Part shown: positions 51,705 to 60,806 of the stretch, one piece after another
Numbering within the stretch: position 1 is the stretch's first letter
Layout: every line of letters starts with the position of its first letter
DNA from: Acidimicrobiaceae bacterium
GTDB lineage: Bacteria > Actinomycetota > Acidimicrobiia > Acidimicrobiales > RAAP-2
Direction of reading: 5' to 3'
Assembly: GCA_003152015.1 (NCBI GenBank)
Contig: PLZF01000015.1
Span: 57,973-121,972, forward strand
DNA length: 64,000 bases
Made by a program: the position numbers and the translations under genes
Notes under the pieces: model-generated
Told to the model about the DNA's origin: nothing
The model's input: the letters and a program-made list of their open reading frames with translations, nothing else
Database searches by the model: none

Positions 51705-52498
51705 ATTCGCTCCCTAGTCAACGATGCGCCGGTCAGTCCTACCCGCCGGAGATGCTCTTGGTAGGCGTCCCCCTCCAGCGCCGTCCGATACAGCACTTCC
51801 AGCTCCTCGGGCTCCTCGTCATAGGCGTGCGCCGCGGCGATGCACTTCTTGGTCGCGACGGTGGCCGTTCGGGAAGTCGTGCGGAAGTGACCGAAGAGCT
51901 CGGTGACCCGATCCTCGAGTCCGCGGCGGTCCTCGTATAGCTCATCGACAAGCCCCACACGGAAGGCGTCGCCGCCGTCGAGGATCCTTGCGGTCAAGAG
52001 TAGGTATCGAGCCCAGTGCGCCCCGATGCTCTCCGAAAGACGGCGGGCGTCTCGGAAGGGATAGAAGAGACCGAGCCTCACCGAAGGGATGCCGAACGAT
52101 GAGGACTGCGTGGCGAGCCTGATGTCGCAAGCCACCAACAGGCTCATACCTGCACCGAGGCACGGACCGTCCACGACCGCAACGGTCGGAACGGGGCACG
52201 CACAAAGCGCAGCTGACGCGGCCTCCACGGCGGCCTTGCTCAGGAGACCCCAGTCGGGGTCGCCGGCATGTGCGGCGTACTCCTTGACGTCGGCTCCCGC
52301 ACAGAAAATCGACGGCGTCGAGGACTGTACAACGAGGGCATTGGCGCCGGTATGGGCGATACTGGTGACGATCTCGTGGAGTCGGTGCAGCATGTCCGTC
52401 GAAAGGGCGTTGCGCTGGCCCGGACGGTTGATCGTGATGAATGCGATGTCCCCGTCCACCGAGAACGCCAGTGCGTCTGAACTACCGGGTCTAGTCAT
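51701..52498 (-). CDS. Enoyl-CoA hydratase/isomerase
   Basis: A 265-aa crotonase-fold enzyme. The CoA oxyanion-hole segments are FCAGADVKEY and CLGAGMSLLVACDIRLA; FGIPSVRLGLFYPF matches the second active-site region, although the usual catalytic Glu pair is not obvious, so isomerase or hydrolase activity is possible. ATG overlaps the amidase stop (ATGA). Confidence 0.88.
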   Translation of the reverse strand: MTRPGSSDALAFSVDGDIAFITINRPGQRNALSTDMLHRLHEIVTSIAHTGANALVVQSSTPSIFCAGADVKEYAAHAGDPDWGLLSKAAVEAASAALCACPVPTVAVVDGPCLGAGMSLLVACDIRLATQSSSFGIPSVRLGLFYPFRDARRLSESIGAHWARYLLLTARILDGGDAFRVGLVDELYEDRRGLEDRVTELFGHFRTTSRTATVATKKCIAAAHAYDEEPEELEVLYRTALEGDAYQEHLRRVGLTGASLTRERM

Positions 52499-53802
52499 GG
52501 GGCCTCCTCGAGTCTTGCGGCGAGGGCGAGCACGGAGCCGTCGTGTCCAGGAGGGCCGACGACCTGGACGCCGACGGGGAGGCGCCCGGGCTCCGAGACC
52601 TTAGACCTGACGGGGATCGACACCGCGCTCCCACCGAACGGATTGACCCACGCCGTGAAGTCCACCGCGTCGACGGGTCCATCCGAGCCGACAGGGCAGG
52701 CGACGTGCGGGCTGGTAGGTAACACGAGCAGCTCCCCATCACCGAAGGTCGCCGCCAGGCGATCAACCGAGGCGGTAATCTCCTCCTCGGCGAGGGCGAT
52801 TCGCTCCGAGTCCGCTCGATAGCCGAACTCGAGCAGCGCCCGGAGCGCCGGCGAGAACCCCGAGGGGTTCGACTCGAGCAGCGACGCGAAGTGGGCTGCC
52901 GCCTCCACCTCGCAACGCAGCAGCAACGCTCGACGCAGTCGACCGAGGTCGGGGAGTTCCCGTCGATCAATTCTGATTTGGTAGCCGAGGTCACGCAACC
53001 TCTCCAGCGACATCTCGAACCCGCGGCGTACTTCGAGATCGATCTGCCGGAGAAGCATGGCTTCGAGGACGACCACTGTGGGCATGGCGACCTGCCCGCG
53101 CTGCTCGAGAAGTCCGAGAGTGTCGGCGATCCGCAGGACTTGGCTCGCGCTACGGGCGAAGATACCCACGGTGTCGAGGTCCGAACAGAGCGGGACCACG
53201 CCCTGGTTCTCGATCGTCCCCCGTGAGGGCTTCCAGGCGGCGACTCCGCAGTACGCTGCGGGGATACGGACCGACCCGAGCGTGTCTGTACCCAGTGCGA
53301 ACGGCACGATGCCGGCGGCAACGGCACAAGCCGAGCCTCCGCTCGAACCTCCGGCGCTGCGTTCGGGGTCGACTGGGTTCCGACACACGCCGAAGAACGG
53401 GTTGTCTGTCGTGGCGCCGATCGCCCCCTCGGCCATGTTGGTGGCGCCAAGCGGGATGGCGCCCAGGCTCCTGAGTCGATGGACAACCCAGGCGTCTTCG
53501 GTGGCGCGGATCCCTGCCCGTGCCCGGAGTCCGGCGTTCCACTCCAGCCCGGTGCAAGCGATGTTCGCCTTCACGCCGAAGGGGATGCCGTCGAGCGGAC
53601 CGATGCCACGGCCGTCGCGCCGGCGCTCGTCACTCGCTCGCGCCGCGTCGTTCACACCACGGCCGTCCACCTCGATGAAGCACGCGAGCTGCGCGTTCCA
53701 TCGTTCGACGGCATCGAGGGCGTCTGCCACCGCCTGTTGCGCGGACGAAGTGGCTCTCATCGACGCCTCGAGCGAGGCCGAAGTCGATGACGCGGAACTC
53801 AC
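52495..53802 (-). CDS. Amidase signature family hydrolase
   Basis: A 435-aa amidase with the Ser-cisSer-Lys triad: Lys78 (GVKAN), the GGSSGGSACAVAAG loop (cis-Ser153) and Ser177 in GTDTLGSVRIPAA. It hydrolyses an unknown linear amide. The GTG start overlaps the ligase stop (GTGA). With the formamidase-like enzyme and the deacetylase-fold enzyme, this is the third amide hydrolase of the region. Confidence 0.92.
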   Translation of the reverse strand: MSSASSTSASLEASMRATSSAQQAVADALDAVERWNAQLACFIEVDGRGVNDAARASDERRRDGRGIGPLDGIPFGVKANIACTGLEWNAGLRARAGIRATEDAWVVHRLRSLGAIPLGATNMAEGAIGATTDNPFFGVCRNPVDPERSAGGSSGGSACAVAAGIVPFALGTDTLGSVRIPAAYCGVAAWKPSRGTIENQGVVPLCSDLDTVGIFARSASQVLRIADTLGLLEQRGQVAMPTVVVLEAMLLRQIDLEVRRGFEMSLERLRDLGYQIRIDRRELPDLGRLRRALLLRCEVEAAAHFASLLESNPSGFSPALRALLEFGYRADSERIALAEEEITASVDRLAATFGDGELLVLPTSPHVACPVGSDGPVDAVDFTAWVNPFGGSAVSIPVRSKVSEPGRLPVGVQVVGPPGHDGSVLALAARLEEAP

Positions 53803-55202
53803 GAACTCGCGCTTTCGTTGTCCGAGCTTTCGCGGACGACCAGGCGGCGTGGCTTCTGGCGCAGCCCGAGCTCGGTCATGTTCGCCGTCTCGCCCGGCCC
53901 GACCAGCGTCACGCCAACCGTCACACCGAGCCGGTCACGAAGTCGTCGCCCGACCTCCTCCGTCGAGACCGCTCCTGGGGCGGCCTCGACGAGGACCTCA
54001 AACGAGCGCACCTCATCTCCATGGCGGTGCACGATGCAGACGTACTCCCCGGTAAATGCCTGGTCGCCCGCCAACACGGTCCCCACCGAGTCCGGATAGA
54101 CGTTGATGCCCTTGACCTTCACCATGTTGTCGCTGCGGCCCAGGAAGCCGGCGATTCGACGGAACGGTAACTCTCCGCATGCCGTGCCCACGACAGCCGA
54201 CAGGTCGTGGGTGTTGAACCGGATGATCGGATACAGGTCGTCCTTGAAGAGGCACGTGACGACGAGATCGCCGGTCTCTCCGTCGGGCAGCGGCCGGTGG
54301 TCCGGGTCTGCCGAGACGATCTCGACGACCTGGGCGTCGTCCCAGACGACGAGCCCCTCGGTTTCGGGACCCTCGGCGGCGATCACTCCTGTGTCGGCGA
54401 TCCCGTACCAATTATAGGCGGGCACTCCTCCCCAGGCCTTGCTGAGGCTCTCCTTCGTGTCGCGGCTGAACGCCCCTGACAGCATCCGGAGGGGTAGGTC
54501 ACGGCCGATCACGACATCCTGCTCGACAGCGAGGTCGGCGAGGCGGCGGAGATAGTCCCCGAAGCCCGCCAGTACAGTGGCGCCGAAGCGGACCATGATG
54601 CGGATCTGTTCGTCCGAACGTGTCTCCAGTCCGGTCCCGGCAGAGAGCAGCCGAGCCCGCGTGTACTGGCTGATCGCCTCGCGGACATAGTGACCACCGT
54701 TAACCATTCCGAACCCGTAGACCGAATGGACGACATCGTCGTCTCGCAGCCCCTGCAGGAAGAGGCTCCGCGCCAACAGCACATTCTGGATCTCGCGGCT
54801 GCGAGGACCGAAGAGGACCGGCTGGGGGGTCCCCGTCGTCCCGCTCGTAGTCTGCATGATTGACGGGACCGGACCGTCGTTGTCGGAGTCGAGCAGCATT
54901 TCCCCGTACGGCGGGAAAGCTTCGATGCTTGCCTGGAGATCGCTCTTGTCGATCACGGGAAGCACCGAGAGCTGCTCGAGGCTCCGAACATCGCCGGCCT
55001 CGATGCCGTGGGCGCTCCACACCCGTCGATAGAAGGGCGTTCGCCACGCCAGTTCCATGGCACGCGCGAAGCGCGCCTGACGCAGGGAGTCGAGCTCGTC
55101 GACTGACATGTGCTCGAACCGGTCCATGAACTCTTCGCCGATGGGGTACTCCGACCGAAGAGCGACCGGATCGACGTAGTCGAAGTAGGTCCGCACACTC
55201 AC
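53799..55202 (-). CDS. PaaK-like acyl-CoA ligase
   Basis: A 467-aa adenylate-forming enzyme of the phenylacetate-CoA ligase family, joining an acid to CoA with ATP. P-loop TTSGTTGTPQPVLFG, the YNWYGIADTG motif and the C-terminal hinge GRSDNMVKVKGINVYP are present. The usual Glu in the YGxTE-type motif is Asp here. Coupled by GTGA overlaps to MmgE/PrpD before it and to the amidase after it. Confidence 0.88.
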   Translation of the reverse strand: MSVRTYFDYVDPVALRSEYPIGEEFMDRFEHMSVDELDSLRQARFARAMELAWRTPFYRRVWSAHGIEAGDVRSLEQLSVLPVIDKSDLQASIEAFPPYGEMLLDSDNDGPVPSIMQTTSGTTGTPQPVLFGPRSREIQNVLLARSLFLQGLRDDDVVHSVYGFGMVNGGHYVREAISQYTRARLLSAGTGLETRSDEQIRIMVRFGATVLAGFGDYLRRLADLAVEQDVVIGRDLPLRMLSGAFSRDTKESLSKAWGGVPAYNWYGIADTGVIAAEGPETEGLVVWDDAQVVEIVSADPDHRPLPDGETGDLVVTCLFKDDLYPIIRFNTHDLSAVVGTACGELPFRRIAGFLGRSDNMVKVKGINVYPDSVGTVLAGDQAFTGEYVCIVHRHGDEVRSFEVLVEAAPGAVSTEEVGRRLRDRLGVTVGVTLVGPGETANMTELGLRQKPRRLVVRESSDNESASS

Positions 55203-56620
55203 TGCCCGGCTCCAGCGGTTCCGACACCGGTCGCCGCAGTGAGGGCCCGCTGTAGCCGCTCCAACCCCCCGGCGCCGTCGATGCCGCCAACGGCGGCCAG
55301 GACGGCCGAGGAGTCGTCAGGTGCAAGGGCCGACTTCACGAGATCGCGGAACTTCGCCTCGAGCTCCTCGTCCGAGACGGGGTTGAGCGGGTCCCCCTTC
55401 GGGGCGGCGATGTCGCTCCGCCACACCTGCCCGTCGTCGGTGGTGATCTCCGCCCAGGCCAGCCATTCGTCGGGGAATACGGCGTCGAGCGCGGGGTCGA
55501 CAACGTGCTCGACCCGCTTCATGAGCTTCTGGACGGCCGTCGACGATATGGTCAGCTCGGAGTACTCCGTGAGCCCGGCGCGGCCCTCGAGCAGGGCAAC
55601 AGCGGCCCCGAAGGGAAGGCTGAACTGGGCATCGACCACGTTCGCCGGCGAGCGCTTCTCCGCACGGGGCTCGGCCACGATGTCCCGAGCGACCGTCGGA
55701 ATGCCCAGCTTCACGCTGTGGACACGGCCCGGGTCGATCCCGTGCGATGCTCGCAGTGACAACACGGCGTCGATCGGTCCCTGCACATACCGGCAGCAGG
55801 AATGCGGCTTGATGCTCGTCAGGCTGATCTCGAGCGGTCGCTCCCCGAATGCTCGCAGCAACTCCTCCGGGTTCGAGTCGGCGGAATACGCCTGCAGGAA
55901 GCCCCTGGCCCCCGCGAGCCCGTCGGTCGGGGCGAGGATGCCGTCGGTAACGAGGAGGGCGGCCTGAATCCCGTTCCTCACGGCGAACGCCGGATGTAGA
56001 CGCTTCGTCCAAGCCCCATCGGTCAGGAATTCCATGCTCCCGCTGGCCAGGCTGGCCGCGACTCCCAACGCCGCCGTCGCTTCACCCGGGTCCAACCCCA
56101 GCATGGACGCGGCGACCACCGCAGATGCGAAGCTGCCGGTCGTCCCCGTCGGGTGGAAATGGCGGGCGTAGTGCGCCACCGGATTGAGAGCACGTCCCAC
56201 GCGGCACATCGCCTCGTACCCACGGAGCACGGCCGTCAGGAAGTCTTCCTCCGTTGAGGGACGCAGGCCGTGCGCAGCGAATGCCGCAGGAAACACAACT
56301 ACCCCAGGATGCAGCGAGGCTGGGCAATGGACGTCGTCGAACTCGATTGAGTGCGCTGCCACCGCGTTCGCCATCGCGGCGTCGAGCGCCGACCCCGTCT
56401 GCGCCGATCCGAGCATCGGCTGCTCAGCACCCACCGTCGTCGACCAGGTACGCAGATGCCGCCGCATCACCGCGGCGCTCTCGGTCGACGCCCCGGCGAT
56501 CGTGACGCCGAGGTGGTCACAGAGCAGCGTTCGCACCGCGTGGCGTGCCACTTCCGGCGCGTCAGCCCACGACACGCCCCACAGCGCCTCGACGAACGAG
56601 CGCGTCAACGACGATTCCAT
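55199..56620 (-). CDS. MmgE/PrpD family protein
   Basis: A 473-aa member of the family that includes 2-methylcitrate dehydratase and cis-aconitate decarboxylase. Typical blocks: DHLGVTIAGAS, NAVAAHSIEFDDVH, LHPGVVVFPAAFAAHG, GTTGSFASAVVAASMLGLD, LHPAFAVRNGIQAALL and a later IKPHSCCRY. ATG 56620 follows GAGGAG. The substrate is probably a branched tricarboxylate or dicarboxylate, fitting the mesaconyl/citramalyl-type enzymes further upstream. Confidence 0.88.
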   Translation of the reverse strand: MESSLTRSFVEALWGVSWADAPEVARHAVRTLLCDHLGVTIAGASTESAAVMRRHLRTWSTTVGAEQPMLGSAQTGSALDAAMANAVAAHSIEFDDVHCPASLHPGVVVFPAAFAAHGLRPSTEEDFLTAVLRGYEAMCRVGRALNPVAHYARHFHPTGTTGSFASAVVAASMLGLDPGEATAALGVAASLASGSMEFLTDGAWTKRLHPAFAVRNGIQAALLVTDGILAPTDGLAGARGFLQAYSADSNPEELLRAFGERPLEISLTSIKPHSCCRYVQGPIDAVLSLRASHGIDPGRVHSVKLGIPTVARDIVAEPRAEKRSPANVVDAQFSLPFGAAVALLEGRAGLTEYSELTISSTAVQKLMKRVEHVVDPALDAVFPDEWLAWAEITTDDGQVWRSDIAAPKGDPLNPVSDEELEAKFRDLVKSALAPDDSSAVLAAVGGIDGAGGLERLQRALTAATGVGTAGAGQ

Positions 56621-56677
56621 GCTCCTCAACTCCTCTCCGTGCGATCCGAAACCGCGGACCGTTGACGATCTCGTCCA

Positions 56678-57562
56678 TCAGTCACCACGGCCGTCCAGGT
56701 CCAATAGGGCGAGCCACACCGACCGGCCCAGATCTGCGTCTGACGGCTTCCGCCGGTGCGTCGGGCCACGGGAGGGAGTCTTCCGCTCGATGGCGGTATA
56801 GGTGGCCTGCAGGTTCTGAAGGTGCCGGCTCATCCGGAGCCCGGCTTCCCTCCAGTCGCGCAACTCGACGGCCTCGAGAATGGACGCGTGGTCGTGCACG
56901 ACCTCGTCCCAGAACCCAGGATCGGCGCGGTCGCGGGCGAACTTCGCCTGCACGACCCCGAAGATCGGGTCGCCGAGCACCGTGGCGAGCCGGTTTCCCG
57001 ACGCCACTGCCAGAAGTTTATGGAAGTGGCGATTGGCCTCGTACTGGGAGCGAGAGTCATCTTTGCCTCCCACCCGGACGACGGTCTCCCGCAAGGAGTC
57101 GATGTGCACGTCTTCACGGCGAAGTGCGGCGAGCATGGCGGTCGGTGTCTCGACGATCTCGCGCATCTCGAGGAGCTCGTCTACCGTGACCTGTGACTCG
57201 TCTGCCAAGCGCAGAATCCCCATCTCAAGAGTGTCGGACGTCTTCCCGTACTCGGGCTTGGCGACCCAACGGCCACCGGTGGCGCCTCGCGTCGTCCGGA
57301 TGAGGTTCTCCGAGGTAAGCACAGTCAGGGCCTCCCGCATCGTGGCGCGGCTCGTGCCGAAGTGCCGAGCCAGCTCCGGTTCGCTCGGCAGCTTTTGGCC
57401 GACGGACAGAGTGCCCTGCAGGATCATGTCCCGCAATGCGCCGGCGATCTCGACGTACGCCAGCTTCCGCTTTGGCGTCATCGGGAACTCGGTGGCATCC
57501 GAGCCGAAGACCGATGCCTCCGACCCTCCGCCACCCGTGTCGGTTGAGGTCGCCCTAGCCAT
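56678..57562 (-). CDS. GntR/FadR-type transcription regulator
   Basis: A 294-aa regulator. An N-terminal winged-helix domain (KLPSEPELARHFGTSRATMREALTVLTSENLIRTTRGATGGRWVA) is followed by an all-helical FCD effector domain (EANRHFHKLLAVASGN; HASILEAVELRDWREAGLRMSRHL) with the His/Asp residues that usually bind metal plus a carboxylate ligand. It lies between the acyl-CoA dehydrogenase and MmgE/PrpD genes and is presumably the local regulator. Confidence 0.92.
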   Translation of the reverse strand: MARATSTDTGGGGSEASVFGSDATEFPMTPKRKLAYVEIAGALRDMILQGTLSVGQKLPSEPELARHFGTSRATMREALTVLTSENLIRTTRGATGGRWVAKPEYGKTSDTLEMGILRLADESQVTVDELLEMREIVETPTAMLAALRREDVHIDSLRETVVRVGGKDDSRSQYEANRHFHKLLAVASGNRLATVLGDPIFGVVQAKFARDRADPGFWDEVVHDHASILEAVELRDWREAGLRMSRHLQNLQATYTAIERKTPSRGPTHRRKPSDADLGRSVWLALLDLDGRGD

Positions 57563-57579
57563 CTTTCGCCCCAACGAAT

Positions 57580-58734
57580 TCAACGCGATTCACGGAGGAG
57601 GCCTCGGGCGATGACCGTGCGGAGAATGTCGTTCGTGCCTTCGCCGATTGCCATCAGCGGGGCGTCTCGGTAGAGGCGCTCGACGTCGAACTCCGTCGAG
57701 TACCCATAGGCACCGTGGATCCGCATCGCATCGAGCGCGGAGCTAATGGCAACCTCCGAGGCGAAGTACTTCGCCATCCCGGTGGCGACGTCGCTACGGG
57801 ACGCCTTGTCGAGCTCGGTAGCCGCCCACCAGGTCATCAGGCGGGCTGCGTTCACGTGCGTGGCCAGATCGGCCAATTTGAGCTGGATCGCCTGGAAATC
57901 CGCGATCGGAGAACCAAAGGCCTCACGCTCGGTCGAGTAGCGCAGCGCCAGGTCGAGGGCCTCCTGGGCGATGCCGACGCTCCGGGCGGCGACGTTGATG
58001 CGGCCGATCTCGAGGGCCGAGAGCACCTGTTGCAGGCCCCGGCCTTCGACGCTGCCGAGGAGGTTCTCGGCCGGAACCGGGGCGTCATCAAAGATAATCT
58101 CGCAGGTTTCGGGGCCCTTGTAACCGAGCTTGCCGAGATCTCGCTCTATGGAGAATCCTGTGGTGTCGGCTTCGACGAGAAGAACACTCATGCCTCGATG
58201 GCGGGGCTCGGCCATAGGGTCGGTCTTTACCAGAACGGGGAGCGGATCGGCGTGGCGGGCATTGGTAATCCACGTCTTACTACCGTTGACCACGTACGTA
58301 TCGCCTCGCAATGTCGCCCGCGTCACGATCCCCTGTAGGTCAGAACCGGCGACCGGCTCGGTCAGGCCGATCCCGCTTCGTCGCGTTCCGGTCGCCAAAT
58401 CCGGCAGGAAGCGTGTGCGTTGCTCCTCCGTGCCGTACATGCTGATCAGGCGGCACGACAGGCCATGGCTCCCGATAATGCCGGCGATGCCCATCCAGCC
58501 GCGGGAGAGCTCTTCGAAGACGAGGGCGACCGATACCGTGTCAAGACCGAGGCCACCGTATGCTTCCGGTACGGTCATGCCAAAGAACCCGAGCTTCTTC
58601 ATCGCATCGACGATGTCCGTGGGGTACGTGCCTTCACGTTCCAGCTGGCGGACAACGGGACGGATCTCTCGGTCGACGAAGTCCCGTGTCATCTGCTGAT
58701 ACATCTGCTGTTGCTCGTCCAAATCGAAGTTCAT
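57580..58734 (-). CDS. Acyl-CoA dehydrogenase
   Basis: A 384-aa FAD-dependent dehydrogenase of standard length. FAD/CoA-binding motifs GIGLTEPVAGSDLQGIVTRA and SKTWITNARHAD are present. The catalytic base is Glu365 in AIGEGTNDILR, the position used by short-chain and glutaryl-type members. ATG 58734. It is followed by gntR within 20 bp. Substrate unknown. Confidence 0.94.
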   Translation of the reverse strand: MNFDLDEQQQMYQQMTRDFVDREIRPVVRQLEREGTYPTDIVDAMKKLGFFGMTVPEAYGGLGLDTVSVALVFEELSRGWMGIAGIIGSHGLSCRLISMYGTEEQRTRFLPDLATGTRRSGIGLTEPVAGSDLQGIVTRATLRGDTYVVNGSKTWITNARHADPLPVLVKTDPMAEPRHRGMSVLLVEADTTGFSIERDLGKLGYKGPETCEIIFDDAPVPAENLLGSVEGRGLQQVLSALEIGRINVAARSVGIAQEALDLALRYSTEREAFGSPIADFQAIQLKLADLATHVNAARLMTWWAATELDKASRSDVATGMAKYFASEVAISSALDAMRIHGAYGYSTEFDVERLYRDAPLMAIGEGTNDILRTVIARGLLRESR

Positions 58735-58795
58735 CTGCTGGCTCCCGGCTGGGCGGTCATCGGTCGCTTTGCCGATCGAACCGGGGTGTTATCCG

Positions 58796-60010
58796 TCATG
58801 CTGGGCGCCCACCATTGGGTCCGAAGGCGCCAGAATCGCAAAGCGATGCGATCCGGCCTGACTCGTATCCGAGCACTTCATGCACCACGTAGTCGAAGTC
58901 CTCATTGAGGAACGGGGCCCGACGCGGCGGCGGTAGAGACCGACCGACCTTGACCGGGCTCGCCACTTGACGAACCGTTCCGAAGACAGGGTGTTCAACC
59001 TCGACGACCATCTCTCGAGCAGTGGTCTGCGGTTCGGCCAACGCCGTGGCGAGAGTGTTGACCGTTCCACACGGCACGCCTGTTGCCTCCAAACGCTCGA
59101 TCCACTCCGCCGACGGGCGGCTGCAGAAGACCGTTTCGAGCAGTGGTAGCAGTTCATGCGCGTTCTCTCGACGCGCGTCGAACGAGGAGAACCTCTCGTC
59201 CGAAGCGAGCTCGGCGTGATCGATGGCCTCGGCGAGACGCTCCCAGAACTTCTCCTTCGCGCAGCCGACGACGATCCACCCATCCGAGGTCTCGAAGTTC
59301 TGAAATGGCACGAGCGAGGGATGCGCGGATTGGCGGGTGCGGACCGGAGCGTCGCCGGCGGTCAAGTACCAGGTCGCGAGGTATCCGAGAAGTCCGATAG
59401 CAGTGTCATACAAGCTCACATCGCAGTCCATCCCCACCCCGTCCCGCCGGGCCGCATGCACCCCGCTCAGAAGCGACAGAGCGGCCACCAGCCCGCCGGA
59501 GTAGTCGACGAGCGGCAGCCCGGAGCGTGAAGGTGGTCCGTCGACCTCGCCGGTGAGGTCCATCCACCCGGCCAATGCCTGGATCATGTAGTCGTAGCCT
59601 GGGTTCTGACGTCGAGGCCCGGTCAACCCGTAGGCGCTCAGCGAGCAGCACACGATCGCTGGATTGACCGCCTTCAGCGTGTCGTAAGTGATGCCCAGTT
59701 CGGCAGGTACGTCCCCGCGTAGGTTCGAGTAGATCGCGTCGGCATCGCGCACAAGATCGTGGAGCACGCTGCGACCGCCATCTGTCCTGATGTCGAGCAA
59801 GATGGACCGCTTGTTCCGGTTGAACGTCTCGAAGAACAGGCTGTGACCGGATTCCGCATGCGGCGACACGTAGCGCCCGATGTCACCCCTGGCAGTTGGG
59901 TCTTCGATCTTGATGACCTCTGCTCCGAGACTGGCGAGGTGGAATGACCCAAACGGGCCCGCACCGTACTGCTCGACCGCGATGATGCGGATACCTTCTA
60001 GGGGGTACAT
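58796..60010 (-). CDS. Family III CoA-transferase (CaiB/BaiF)
   Basis: A 404-aa intact CoA-transferase. Catalytic Asp169 in LPLVDYSGG matches Asp169 of formyl-CoA transferase. Other family blocks: GPFGSFHLASLGAEVIKIEDP, FFETFNRNKRSILLDI, GYDYMIQALAGWMDLTGE and ATGVPCGTVNTL. It is the only intact member of three in this window, so it may carry the activation step for the whole cluster. Confidence 0.92.
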   Translation of the reverse strand: MYPLEGIRIIAVEQYGAGPFGSFHLASLGAEVIKIEDPTARGDIGRYVSPHAESGHSLFFETFNRNKRSILLDIRTDGGRSVLHDLVRDADAIYSNLRGDVPAELGITYDTLKAVNPAIVCCSLSAYGLTGPRRQNPGYDYMIQALAGWMDLTGEVDGPPSRSGLPLVDYSGGLVAALSLLSGVHAARRDGVGMDCDVSLYDTAIGLLGYLATWYLTAGDAPVRTRQSAHPSLVPFQNFETSDGWIVVGCAKEKFWERLAEAIDHAELASDERFSSFDARRENAHELLPLLETVFCSRPSAEWIERLEATGVPCGTVNTLATALAEPQTTAREMVVEVEHPVFGTVRQVASPVKVGRSLPPPRRAPFLNEDFDYVVHEVLGYESGRIASLCDSGAFGPNGGRPA

Positions 60011-60053
60011 CGGTCAGGACTGCCTCGTGAGACGCTGAATGATCCTGGCGTGA

Positions 60054-60572
60054 TCATTCATGGGTCGGTTCGCCCTTCGGGCTCGGGTTCTGCCAGGCCG
60101 CCTGCGGTGACTTGCGTCGAGCGATCATTGCAGTCCGCTCCCAACTGACGCACACGTCACCATGCTGGTTGAGGCCGTCGGTGTGGACGCTCACAATGCC
60201 GGCATGGGGCCGAGAGCCCGAAGGGCGGACGGCCGTGACCGTGCTCTGGGCATACAGCGTGTCGCCAATGAAGACCGGATGGGTGAGCTGAATGTCCGAC
60301 CACGAAAGGTTCGCGATGGCGTTCTGGCTGATGTCCGAGACGCTAATTCCGAGGATGATTGCGACCGAAAGGCCCGAGTTGACCAGGATCTGGCCGAATT
60401 CGGTACGTGAAGCGTAGTCGGCATTGAAGTGTGCCTGATGAGTATTCATCGTGAGGAGGGTGAACCAGGTGTTGTCGGCCTCGTTGATCGTGCGTCCGAG
60501 AGGGTGCTTAAAGACCTGTCCGACCTGGAAGTCCTCGAAGAAGTTGGTGTAAACACCCGCGGCAGGAGGCAC
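60054..60572 (-). CDS. MaoC-type hydratase, mesaconyl-CoA hydratase-like
   Basis: A 172-aa hot-dog-fold hydratase. FFEDFQVGQVFKHPLGRTINEADNTWF carries the (R)-hydratase Asp/Asn-His environment, followed by HFNADYASRTEFGQILVNSGL and HPVFIGDTLYA. The strong YFEDF...GRTITE...NTHQxHFN pattern is that of mesaconyl-CoA hydratases (beta-methylmalyl or citramalyl forms). With a CitE-type lyase and an Mct-like CoA-transferase nearby, a C5-dicarboxyl-CoA substrate is likely. Confidence 0.85.
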   Translation of the reverse strand: MPPAAGVYTNFFEDFQVGQVFKHPLGRTINEADNTWFTLLTMNTHQAHFNADYASRTEFGQILVNSGLSVAIILGISVSDISQNAIANLSWSDIQLTHPVFIGDTLYAQSTVTAVRPSGSRPHAGIVSVHTDGLNQHGDVCVSWERTAMIARRKSPQAAWQNPSPKGEPTHE

Positions 60573-60650
60573 ATGTCTGATGTTAGACTGTTGGCGCAGG
60601 AGGAGTCAACAACCAAACTTTCAGTTCGCGGTTCCATTGCCATTGGGTCC

Positions 60651-60806
60651 CTAATGAGTCCCGAGTATCGAGGCCCACTTCCACTGGGCGAACAGACCAG
60701 GCTGTCTTTCGATCAGCCCAGTCCACCACCGCTTGAATCGTGTGAAGGACAGCAATCTCCGGTACTTCTTCCCAGCCCAGCGCCTCAGGTAGGAACTGAC
60801 ACGCTG
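60651..60806 (-). pseudogene. C-terminal remnant of a group II intron reverse transcriptase
   Basis: A minus-strand frame ends with ~50 residues of maturase C-terminus type: VSSYLRRWAGKKYRRL, then RFKRWWTGLIERQPGLFAQW. The order YLxRWAxxKYKRL ... A/WWxxI..R.P.LFAHW is characteristic of group II intron-encoded proteins. Only the end is present and it is joined directly, in the same frame, to a fragment of CoA-transferase (DPRFARNFL). Confidence 0.6.

Noticed and set aside
53057..54055. Long plus-strand open frame
   Set aside because: It is antisense to the amidase and ligase genes, whose catalytic motifs are intact; it has no features of its own.
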